The position numbers and the translations under genes were made by a program. Below, one piece after another: positions 1-7,836 of a DNA stretch of 64,000 bases (positions are counted from its first letter, which is position 1; every line of letters starts with the position of its first letter). This DNA is from Nitrospinaceae bacterium (GTDB lineage Bacteria; Nitrospinota; Nitrospinia; Nitrospinales; VA-1), in NCBI GenBank assembly GCA_021604505.1, contig BQJC01000002.1:310001-374000 (forward strand), in the 5' to 3' direction. The notes under the pieces were generated by a model. It saw nothing but the letters and a program-made list of their open reading frames with translations, did not search any database and was not told where the DNA came from.

Positions 1-541
1 GCCAGAAGATCGCCGTCGGGTTTCAGCACTTTCAAAACAGGGGGTATAATAAGTTTGAGCGAGATAAAGGATACATCGATCACCGCCAGGTCGACGGATT
101 CGCCGAATTCGTTCGGAGCTAAATAGCGCACGTTTTTTCTTTCCAGACAGACGACGCGAGGATCCTTCCTAAGTTTCCAATCCAGTTGCCCGTAACCGAC
201 ATCGACCGCGAATACTTTTTTGGCGGCGTTTTTAAGCAAACAGTCGGTGAAGCCGCCGGTGGAAGCGCCGATATCGGCGGCGGTTTTTTCCTTCGGGTTA
301 ATTTGAAACTCTTTGAGAGCACCTTCCAGCTTGACCCCGCCGCGGCTCACATAAGGGTGAAGGTCTTCCAGAATAGAAACAGGATGGCCTTCCAAAACCA
401 TTCGGCCGGGTTTATCGGCCACCTCATCGCCCAACCGGACTTTACCGGCAAGAATCAGCCCTTGAGCCCGCTCCCGCGAGGACACGAGTTTTTTTTTACC
501 AGCAACTGGTCGAGCCGGATTTTTTTAGGGTCACTCGGCAT
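1..541 (-). CDS. tlyA: TlyA-family 2'-O rRNA methyltransferase, partial, with apparent frameshift
   Basis: TlyA proteins combine an N-terminal S4 RNA-binding domain with a FtsJ-type SAM methyltransferase and act on ribosomal RNA (some were called haemolysins). An ATG at 541 opens an S4 start (PSDPKKIRLDQLLVKK), but a run of nine A (minus strand, positions 489-497) shifts the frame and gives a stop soon after. From 488 down, the other frame reads LVSSRERAQGLILAGKVRL, then YVSRGGVKLEGAL, the SAM-binding ADIGASTGGFTDCLL and VDVGYGQLDWKLR, and continues open to the window edge. One extra A would restore a full protein. This may be a sequencing error, slippage at the A-run or a real mutation. The C-terminus lies outside the window. 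The start overlaps the end of xseB, suggesting co-transcription. Confidence 0.85.
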
Positions 542-773
542 CGTCTTCCTTTTCCACAGGGAATAATTCCGTGATCAACTCGCCTTTCTGGTTTTTGGTG
601 AGTTTTTCTATTTTCGCTTCCGCTTCGTTGAGCTTTTTGGAGCAAAGCCGGGACATCTTGATACCCTCTTCAAATATTTCCAGGGACTTGTCGATGTCCA
701 GTTCGCCTTTCTCCAGTTCCTCGACGATATCCTCCAAGCGCTTCATTGCTTTTTCCAGTTTCATTTCCGCCAT
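531..773 (-). CDS. xseB: Exodeoxyribonuclease VII small subunit
   Basis: This 80-residue protein is the small subunit of exonuclease VII, which degrades single-stranded DNA into oligonucleotides with XseA in the cytoplasm. The family signature is visible at the N-terminus (FEKAMKRLEDIVEELEKGEL-type, here KLEKAMKRLEDIVEELEKGE), followed by the second helix with IDKSLEIFEEGIKMSRLC and a charged tail. Length matches the usual 70-85 residues. It lies 27 bases after xseA on the same strand and its stop codon falls inside the tlyA start, the common xseA-xseB-tlyA order. The ATG at 773 fits the family start. Confidence 0.95.
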   Translation of the reverse strand: MAEMKLEKAMKRLEDIVEELEKGELDIDKSLEIFEEGIKMSRLCSKKLNEAEAKIEKLTKNQKGELITELFPVEKEDDAE

Positions 774-800
774 GATTCACCTTAATAAATATTGTGAGTT

Positions 801-2312
801 TTATTTGTTAACTTTCTCGCTGGTCTCATCCACCGTGCAATCCAGTCGGCCTTTGGAAAGCCTGACTTGAACCGAATCTCCGGGCTTCACGTCCTGGTTG
901 GATTTTACGGCTTTTCCCTCCCGTGTGGTGATGCTGTAACCCCGGTCGAGGATGGTCAACGGACTGAGCGACTGCAGATTTTTTACGACCCCATTGAAAC
1001 GGTTCTTCTCAAGTTGCACCAGAGACCGGGTTTTTTCAGTCAGACGATGGTTGAGAGAAAATCGCCTTTCCTCAAGACGCTGGACTGCTTTTTTGGGGGA
1101 CGCCTGTATCAGTCGCTCAACCCGACCCTGCAGACGCTGATGGTGAAGAACCACCCCCTGGCCCAATCCACGCAGCAGCCGGAGGCTCAGTTCGCGCAAC
1201 CGCTCCTCATAACGCTCTATCGCCTTTTTGGGCGATGTCTGAAACAGCCGTTCGACCCGGCTTTCCAACCAGTGTTTTTGCAGAACCACCCCCTGGTTCA
1301 AGCCGCGGACAAGACGCAAGTTTAAATCGTCCAATCGTTGAGCCAACGGCGCAAAAATGTGCAGGGGATCGCGGAAAAACCGCCGGTCGGTGAGTCTTTT
1401 TAAATGCACCCGGTGATCTTCGATGGGCCGTTTCGCCGAAACCATTAACTGCCGGGTCAGATAGACCAATTGCTCGAGAACATCGTCCAATACCGGAACC
1501 GTGAGCTCCGCTGCGGCAGAAGGCGTCGGCGCACGCAGATCCGCCACAAAATCTGCGATGGTGAAATCGATCTCGTGCCCGACGGCCGAGACCACGGGAA
1601 TTTCAGACGCCGAAATCGCGCGTGCCACCACTTCTTCGTTAAACGCCCACAAATCTTCGATCGACCCGCCGCCGCGCCCGACGATCAACACATCGACATC
1701 CCCTACCCGGTTCATCTCATTTATAGCGTCAGCGATTTCCTGCGCCGATCCTTCCCCCTGGACTTTCACTGGGTTTATCAATACGGAAACTTTTGGGTTC
1801 CTCCGGCGAATGACATTCAAAATATCGCGCACCGCAGCACCCGTGGGAGACGTGACCACCCCCACCTTCCAGGGAAACTCTGGAATCGGTTTTTTGCGCG
1901 CTTCATCGAACAAACCTTCCTTCGACAGTTTTTCCTTCAATTGTTCAAAAGCTTTTTGCAGAGCCCCGAGCCCAACCGGTTCCAGCATCTCCACTACGAT
2001 CTGATATTCTCCCCGGGCGTCGTACACCGTCACCCGGCCGAACAAATGAACGTGATCGCCTTCCTCCGGCTGATACTTGAGCCCGGCTCTGAACCCTTTG
2101 AACAGGACACAGCGAATCTGAGATTTTTCATCCTTGAGAACGAAATAGGCGTGTTTCGAGGCCGCTACCCGGAGGTTGGAAATTTCCCCCTCCACCCAGA
2201 TGGTATCGAATTCCGTTTCGAGGAGGCCCCGGATGGTGCGGGTCAGCTCCGAGACAGAGTAAACCCGTGGCTGGTCTTCCTCAACCTCACTGAAATTTAA
2301 CGAAGGGTCCAA
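801..2312 (-). CDS. xseA: Exodeoxyribonuclease VII large subunit
   Basis: Catalytic subunit of exonuclease VII. The N-terminal OB-fold starts at VYSVSELTRTIRGLLE (about residues 18-33), with the typical WVEGEISNLR and HAYFVLKDEKSQIRCVLF segments. The catalytic domain carries VGVVTSPTGAAVRDIL, DVLIVGRGGGSIEDLWAFNE and VSAVGHEIDFTIADFVADLRAPTPSAAAE, all family hallmarks. At 503 residues it is somewhat longer than E. coli XseA. The extra length lies in a coiled-coil region holding two similar units of roughly 45 residues (LRLVRGLNQGVVL... and LRLLRGLGQGVVL...). The C-terminus keeps LSPLTILDRGYSI. The start at 2312 gives a normal N-terminus. It is followed by xseB and tlyA on the same strand. Confidence 0.96.
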   Translation of the reverse strand: MDPSLNFSEVEEDQPRVYSVSELTRTIRGLLETEFDTIWVEGEISNLRVAASKHAYFVLKDEKSQIRCVLFKGFRAGLKYQPEEGDHVHLFGRVTVYDARGEYQIVVEMLEPVGLGALQKAFEQLKEKLSKEGLFDEARKKPIPEFPWKVGVVTSPTGAAVRDILNVIRRRNPKVSVLINPVKVQGEGSAQEIADAINEMNRVGDVDVLIVGRGGGSIEDLWAFNEEVVARAISASEIPVVSAVGHEIDFTIADFVADLRAPTPSAAAELTVPVLDDVLEQLVYLTRQLMVSAKRPIEDHRVHLKRLTDRRFFRDPLHIFAPLAQRLDDLNLRLVRGLNQGVVLQKHWLESRVERLFQTSPKKAIERYEERLRELSLRLLRGLGQGVVLHHQRLQGRVERLIQASPKKAVQRLEERRFSLNHRLTEKTRSLVQLEKNRFNGVVKNLQSLSPLTILDRGYSITTREGKAVKSNQDVKPGDSVQVRLSKGRLDCTVDETSEKVNK

Positions 2313-2455
2313 TTTTTCGACTCAGGATTTTGTAACGGATTAAAAAGCGTTCACGGAAAAAACCGCTAAGCCAGTATGCCAGAAAGGCGTGTGGAGTAAA
2401 AACGATTCCGAGTGAGAAAGGCGGGAAAATGACAATAAGTATTTGTTATCTATGG

Positions 2456-2470
2456 CCAGCTTAAAGCTGG
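2456..2470. repeat. Short perfect inverted repeat between folD and xseA
   Basis: The 221-base gap between folD and xseA contains ccagctt-a-aagctgg, a perfect 7-base inverted repeat with a single centre base. No T-run follows on either strand, so a terminator call is weak. Its role is unknown. It could be an operator, or a chance palindrome. Confidence 0.35.
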
Positions 2471-2533
2471 ACATCTAGTTGCATGCGCTGGGTTTTTAGC
2501 TTCCTGAATCCTGGCAAATTTTTAATGCTGGAT

Positions 2534-3385
2534 TCAAGAGGTTTCAATACCAGCTTGAAACGCCTTCAGGGTGTTTTGCATGAGCAGGGCGATGGTCATG
2601 GGACCCACGCCCCCTGGGACCGGAGTGATGAGAGACGCTTTCGGTTCCACTTCATCAAACGCAACATCGCCCACCAGCTTGCCGTCCACGCGGTTGATTC
2701 CCACATCAATGACCACCGCCCCCCCTTTGACCATGTCTCCAGTCACGAAATTAGCCTTGCCCACGGCGGCGATCAACAGATCGGCGGTTTGGGTGACGGC
2801 GGGCAGGTCCTTGGTACGCGAATGACAAACCGTCACCGTCGCGTTCCTGTGCAAAAGTAATAGCGCCACCGGTTTGCCGACGATATTGCTTCTGCCCAGC
2901 ACCACAGCATGCCTGCCTTCGATCCCAACGCCGTAAAAATCCAGCATTTCGATGATGCCTGAAGGAGTGCAGGGTGCCAAGACGGCGCTTCCCATCATCA
3001 ACCGCCCCATGCTGACCGGATGAAAACCGTCCACGTCCTTACCGGGGTCGATGGCTTCTAATACCTTGTCTGAATCGATGTGTTTAGGGAGCGGCAGTTG
3101 CACCAGGATTCCACTGACCTCCTCATTGCGGTTCAACTCTTCCACCAGAGCCAGCAGTTCTTCTTCTTTCGTGTTGTCAGGCAGAGTGTGTTGGAAGGAT
3201 TGGAACCCCAGTTCCTTGCAGGTTTTGTTTTTGTTGCGGACATAAACCGCGGATGCCGGGTCCTCTCCCACCAGCACCGTCGCCAGTCCGGGAACCCTGC
3301 CGGATTGTTTTTTCAACCGTTCGACCTCCTGGCCGATGCGGTTTTTTATTTCCAGAGCTACTTTTTTTCCGTCGATCAAGGACAT
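2534..3385 (-). CDS. folD: Bifunctional methylenetetrahydrofolate dehydrogenase/cyclohydrolase FolD
   Basis: FolD oxidises 5,10-methylene-THF with NADP+ and hydrolyses the methenyl product to 10-formyl-THF in cytoplasmic one-carbon metabolism. The 283-residue length is standard. Diagnostic segments are PGLATVLVGEDPASAVYVRNK (about 30-50, with the YxxxK catalytic tyrosine and lysine), GILVQLPLPKHI, the active-site KDVDGFHPVSMG, PCTPSGIIEML, and the Rossmann GRSNIVGKPVALLLL. The C-terminus has GGVGPMTIALLMQNT. The ATG at 3385 gives the expected MSLIDGKKVA start. It is a single gene with gaps of about 200 bases on both sides. Confidence 0.97.
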   Translation of the reverse strand: MSLIDGKKVALEIKNRIGQEVERLKKQSGRVPGLATVLVGEDPASAVYVRNKNKTCKELGFQSFQHTLPDNTKEEELLALVEELNRNEEVSGILVQLPLPKHIDSDKVLEAIDPGKDVDGFHPVSMGRLMMGSAVLAPCTPSGIIEMLDFYGVGIEGRHAVVLGRSNIVGKPVALLLLHRNATVTVCHSRTKDLPAVTQTADLLIAAVGKANFVTGDMVKGGAVVIDVGINRVDGKLVGDVAFDEVEPKASLITPVPGGVGPMTIALLMQNTLKAFQAGIETS

Positions 3386-3594
3386 GGTTTAATCCTGGTA
3401 AGTCATAGCGGGTGGCATGATACCAGAACTCAAGCGTATCGCTGGAAAAAATATTTCCATTCAATGCACGCAGGGTGGACTGAATCCTTAATCAGGTGAG
3501 GTTTATCTTAAATGGTTCTCGACAACTTGCGAACCATCAGCCCCCTGGGGCGGAAGCAAACATCATTCTTCCGGTTTCTTCCCCGGTGGAGAGG

Positions 3595-5109
3595 TCAATC
3601 GATTTTAAGCTCCTTGATCAACCGGGAAAGGTAGGAACGCTGGACATTGAGAATCTTCGCGGCTTTGGTGCGGTTGCCGTTAGTGGATTTCAGCGTGTTG
3701 GTGATGAACGTGTGCCGAAAGGCATCGTTCGCCTCCTTCAGCGAAGCGCCAACGTTGACTTCGATGGGAGTTTCCTGCGAATCGAAAGGAAAGGCTTCCG
3801 GGGTCAGTTCCTCATCATCGGTGAGAACGATGGCCCGTTCCAGAGTATTTTCCAGTTCGCGAATGTTTCCCGGCCAGGAATAACCCATCAGATGCGTCAG
3901 CAGGCTTTTACTGATTTTTTTAGTGGGTTGGCCTTCATCGGAATCGGTACGGCGCCTCTGCGGGGTGTGCTTTTTAATAAAATAGGTGACCAGATCAGGG
4001 ATATCCTCGCGCCGCTCTCGTAAGGGGGGAAGTTCGATACCGATTACATTGATCCGGTAAAATAAATCCTGACGAAAGGTCCCCTCCCGCACCATCTGCT
4101 CCAGATCGCGGTTGGTGGCTGAGATGATTCGCACATCGACCTTGATGGTCTCCGTCCCCCCCAGGCGGATGAAGGATTCCTCCTGGATCACCCTCAGAAG
4201 TTTGACTTGCATATCCAGCGGCATTTCACCGATCTCATCCAGAAATAAGGTCCCCGTATGTGCCGCTTCAAACAAACCAATTTTGGTGCTGTCGGCACTG
4301 GTGAAGGCGCCTTTTTCATTACCGAATAACTCACGCTCCAGGATGGATGCCGGCAGAGCTCCACAACTTATAGAAACAAAGGGGTTGTTTTGTCTTGGGC
4401 CCCGGTCGTGAATCAAATGCGCGAACAACTCTTTTCCCGTGCCGCTTTCCCCGTTGATCAACACGGCGGCCTTGGAGTCCGCCAGACGTTCGGCCATCTG
4501 GATGCATTTTTGAATGGCCGGACTTTCACCCACGATCATGTAGCGCCGCATGGAGGTTTCTTTAAGACGGTCAAATTCTTTTCCCAGCGCCATTCGGTTT
4601 CTGGAAGCTTGAAAAAATTTCGGGATCATGCGGCCAAATCGTTTGAGAATCTCAATATCCAGATCGGAAAACCCTTCACCAGACTTTTTATCGCAGAATT
4701 GCACCACACCAATGACCTTTTTTTCCACCATGAGAGGCAGGCAGGCGATTGATTTCCGTTGATCGTTGCCTTCCTCACTCATTTTTTTGTACCAGCGCGG
4801 GTCGTTTTGCACGTCATTTGATATGATCGCTTTTCCCATTTTGGAAACCGTTCCGGCAATTCCGACGCCGGGAGGGATTTCTATATCCTTGAGTTCCCCC
4901 ATATTATCCCCGGAAGACTGATAATATTGCAGTTTTTTGGTTTTCTCATCCTGGACCAAAAGCAGGGAAGCATGCCTGGCACCCACAATTTCAGTGGCGG
5001 AATTGATGACCATGCTGAGAAGCTCATCGATTTCCATGGACACGGTTTTAAATTGCGTCGATATTTTGCGGATCGCCTGAATATTGGCCTGATTATCTAT
5101 AAGTTTCAT
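3595..5109 (-). CDS. GAF-domain sigma-54 transcriptional activator (variant GAFTSA loop)
   Basis: This 504-residue protein is a bacterial enhancer-binding protein that uses ATP to remodel sigma-54 RNA polymerase. Residues about 20-170 form a GAF-type sensor (VMVINSATEIVGARHASLLL region; IPPGVGIAGTVSKMGKAII). The AAA+ domain has Walker A GESGTGKELFAHLIHD, the sigma-54 loop, Walker B GTLFLDEIGEMPLDMQ, and the arginine-finger region FRQDLFYRINVIGIELPPLR. A Fis-type HTH lies at the end (NGNRTKAAKILNVQRSYLSRLIKEL). The sigma-54 contact loop reads GAFTSA rather than the consensus GAFTGA. There is no receiver domain, so the input is probably a small molecule or redox signal bound by GAF. It has no cognate kinase next to it and its target is unknown. 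Confidence 0.93.
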   Translation of the reverse strand: MKLIDNQANIQAIRKISTQFKTVSMEIDELLSMVINSATEIVGARHASLLLVQDEKTKKLQYYQSSGDNMGELKDIEIPPGVGIAGTVSKMGKAIISNDVQNDPRWYKKMSEEGNDQRKSIACLPLMVEKKVIGVVQFCDKKSGEGFSDLDIEILKRFGRMIPKFFQASRNRMALGKEFDRLKETSMRRYMIVGESPAIQKCIQMAERLADSKAAVLINGESGTGKELFAHLIHDRGPRQNNPFVSISCGALPASILERELFGNEKGAFTSADSTKIGLFEAAHTGTLFLDEIGEMPLDMQVKLLRVIQEESFIRLGGTETIKVDVRIISATNRDLEQMVREGTFRQDLFYRINVIGIELPPLRERREDIPDLVTYFIKKHTPQRRRTDSDEGQPTKKISKSLLTHLMGYSWPGNIRELENTLERAIVLTDDEELTPEAFPFDSQETPIEVNVGASLKEANDAFRHTFITNTLKSTNGNRTKAAKILNVQRSYLSRLIKELKID

Positions 5110-5491
5110 TAAATCACTCGGCAGTTAAGAGTCAATTTTTCACGGATAAAAATATGTATTTTTTTGACCATACGCCAGGAAGGGGTATGCATAAAAGTGT
5201 ACACCTTTTAAATATTAATTAAAAGGGTTAAAATTTTAAACATTTACATCCAATATTAATCTATAAAGCTCGCATTTATTAAATATTTATCCATTATCTG
5301 CCAACCCTATTGAAATAGACAAAATTCAGCGCAATGGTTCACAAAAACAAAGTTCATTGTTGTTCTCACTCGTCCTTTCTCCGATAATGCGTGGAACGAT
5401 ATTCCTTTGGTCTATTGGAGCCTGGTAAAATCATTCGCTTTTTTACATACCCCGTCAGTTCACCCTCACCGAATGATACGTTGAGATACCG
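5110..5491. other. Intergenic region between divergent genes
   Basis: About 380 AT-rich bases separate the sigma-54 activator (minus) from the first TMTC-like gene (plus). It must hold both promoters, but no convincing -35/-10 or -24/-12 pair could be picked by eye. No RNA gene or open frame is supported. Confidence 0.5.
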
Positions 5492-7798
5492 ATGACCCCC
5501 GTTGAACCCTCTGCAAAAATACAGATTCGCAGTATCCTTATTCTGATATTGTTTTCCATTTTGATCTATTCAAATTCGCTTAAGGGATCTTTTCATTTTG
5601 ATGACCGAAACTTGATCGATCGTGAGTGGATCGCTGACTTGAAGGCCTTCAACAAAAATGTCCGTCTTCAGGAATATGAAAACCGCCCGGTATTGTTGTG
5701 GACCCTTGCTCTCAACAACACACTCCACAAAAACAATGTATTTGGATTCCATCTATTCAACCTGCTGTTGCATGTTTGCGTTTCTACACTGATTTTTTTC
5801 ATTGCGGTGCAGACGCAAAATATTATTTATCGTCCCGTAACGGGAACAAGTCCACCCACCTCGGGGATTACCGATCGCATCTCATCAACCCCGTCGTTAC
5901 AGATTCCTCTGATTGCGTCCCTGCTATTCGCTGTCCATCCGTTGAACACGGATTCCGTATCCTACATTTCTTCACGATCCTCCGTCCTGGCAACGTTTTT
6001 TTATTTGCTCAGCGTTTACGCTTTTTTGAGGGTTTTCCCGCCTTACGCCAACCGTTGGCGAATGCCCGTTGGAATCGGCTGGGGACTGCTGACGCTGGGC
6101 GGAATGTATTTAGCCATTGCCTCCAAGCTAATCGCGGTGACGCTTCCGGCGCTGTTGGTTCTCTGGTTTCTTTTCTTCATTTGCCCTGTCCGGTTTCCCC
6201 AGTTTAAAACCTGGTTCATATCTAAGAAAACGATCGCCGTGTATGGAGGCGTCCCTGCCATTTTGTCAGCGGCCTTCCTGCTTTTGAAACCTGAAGTTCT
6301 ATACGCACCAAAAGATCAGGGGCTGGTGTTATTTGGCAGAGTTCCTTATCTGCTGATCGAAACCAAGGTGGTGGTTTTTTATTACCTGAAATCGTTTTTT
6401 GCTCCCGTAAATCTCAATGTAGACATCGGGTTCCCTTTCACCACATTTTTTACCGATCCCAAAATTCCCCTGGCGATGCTTGGGATCGGCGCACTCATTT
6501 ATTTTTCCTGGCAATCCCGAAGCCCCTGGGTCCGGGTCAGCGTCCTTTGGTTTTTCCTTACCCTGGCGCCCACTTCCAGCCTTGTTCCCCTGAACGATCT
6601 GGCGGTCGAACACCGGATGTACCTGCCGATGACCCTCGGCCTTTGTTTAGCTGCCGGCTGGACGATCACCAAAATTCCGGCAAGATGGAGATCATCATTC
6701 TTGATGACCACCCTCGTTCTACTCGCTTCATTAACGATCTCCAGAAACCTGGTGTGGACCACCGAGGTTCGATTATGGCAGGACGCGGCAAAAAAGAATC
6801 CATTTTCCCCAAGGACCCACAACAACCTGGGAAAAGCCTATTATGAAAACGGGCAGATCGACAAAGCGTTGTTTCATTTCAAAAAAAGTAACGAGGCCAT
6901 TGAGACGCACCTTGTCAAACAATACAACCTGGCAAATCCGGAAGAACTCCTGAAAAGACAAACCGGAAATCAGCCAAAAAAAGAAAAAGATGCTTCGTCC
7001 CTTAAAATAATCGCCAACCTGGCCGAACCCCACTACAACCTGGCCAGCGTTTATCTCGACAAAGGAAACCTGGAACAGGCTGAAAGCGAGTATCAAACCG
7101 CCCTCCGCCTCAACCCAAATTACTTCAGCGCCCTTTTGGGCCTGGGTTCAGTTTATGCCCGAATGGAAAAATTTCAACAAGCCGTTGCCTCGTATCGGCA
7201 AGCCATTCACAAAAGACAATCGGCAACCGGAGCTAAAGATTACCCTCTGGCCAGACTCAATCTCGGGGAAATTTATGGCCGCACGGGGAAATTCGAAGAT
7301 GCCATCCGCGAGCTTTCCCTGGCGGTAAAGCACGATCCATCGCTGGTCCTCGGTCATTACAACCTGGGACTCGCCTATCTCATGACGGGAAGCTTGGAAA
7401 AAGCCGAACAAACTCTCACCACGGGCCTGGCACTGAATGACCGCTTCGAACCGGCTCTCTTTAACTTGGCGCGAGTCATCCAGGCAAAAGGCGAGTGGGA
7501 ACGATCGACCCGGCAATTTGAAAGGTTTTTACAGGTTAAGGGCGCGGATGCAGGAGCCTATTTCCAGATCGGGTGGAATCATCAGCAGGCAGGAAATTTA
7601 GATAAAGCGCGGGAAAGTTACGAAAAGGCGTTGACGATCGATCCTGAATTTTTACATGCCAGAATCAACCTCGGAAAAATTTATCTCGAATCCCAACAAA
7701 ACGATCTGGCCCGTATGCATCTTCTCCTGGCCGCAGAATCCAAGCCGCCCGAAAAGCTGATGCAGGAAATTTCGCGGCTTCTCTTAAAACTTTCTTAA
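5492..7798 (+). CDS. TMTC-like membrane protein with C-terminal TPRs, copy 1 of 3
   Basis: A 768-residue polytopic membrane protein. Residues about 15-420 hold many hydrophobic helices. They include a GT-C-like first loop with an acidic pair (GSFHFDDRNLID) and the DUF1736-type block ending TLAPTSSLVPLNDLAVEHR-MYLP. The remaining 340 residues are TPR units (NNLGKAYYENGQIDKALFHF, PHYNLASVYLDKGNLEQAE and others). The architecture resembles animal TMTC proteins, which are O-mannosyltransferases, and many uncharacterised bacterial relatives. A glycosyltransferase role on exported proteins using a lipid-linked sugar is inferred and not shown. It heads a three-gene tandem array of paralogues. The next gene begins about 40 bases later. 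Confidence 0.85.
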   Translation: MTPVEPSAKIQIRSILILILFSILIYSNSLKGSFHFDDRNLIDREWIADLKAFNKNVRLQEYENRPVLLWTLALNNTLHKNNVFGFHLFNLLLHVCVSTLIFFIAVQTQNIIYRPVTGTSPPTSGITDRISSTPSLQIPLIASLLFAVHPLNTDSVSYISSRSSVLATFFYLLSVYAFLRVFPPYANRWRMPVGIGWGLLTLGGMYLAIASKLIAVTLPALLVLWFLFFICPVRFPQFKTWFISKKTIAVYGGVPAILSAAFLLLKPEVLYAPKDQGLVLFGRVPYLLIETKVVVFYYLKSFFAPVNLNVDIGFPFTTFFTDPKIPLAMLGIGALIYFSWQSRSPWVRVSVLWFFLTLAPTSSLVPLNDLAVEHRMYLPMTLGLCLAAGWTITKIPARWRSSFLMTTLVLLASLTISRNLVWTTEVRLWQDAAKKNPFSPRTHNNLGKAYYENGQIDKALFHFKKSNEAIETHLVKQYNLANPEELLKRQTGNQPKKEKDASSLKIIANLAEPHYNLASVYLDKGNLEQAESEYQTALRLNPNYFSALLGLGSVYARMEKFQQAVASYRQAIHKRQSATGAKDYPLARLNLGEIYGRTGKFEDAIRELSLAVKHDPSLVLGHYNLGLAYLMTGSLEKAEQTLTTGLALNDRFEPALFNLARVIQAKGEWERSTRQFERFLQVKGADAGAYFQIGWNHQQAGNLDKARESYEKALTIDPEFLHARINLGKIYLESQQNDLARMHLLLAAESKPPEKLMQEISRLLLKLS

Positions 7799-7836
7799 AA
7801 ACCAGACAAAAAACATCGTTGACCGAACCTCTTAAA

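Noticed and set aside
1470-2300. Long open frame (276 codons) on the plus strand opposite xseA
   Set aside because: It is antisense to a complete, well-recognised xseA, and its translation has no family motif.
2313-2533. Riboswitch or leader RNA upstream of xseA or downstream of folD
   Set aside because: Only one short inverted repeat is visible and no conserved motif fits.
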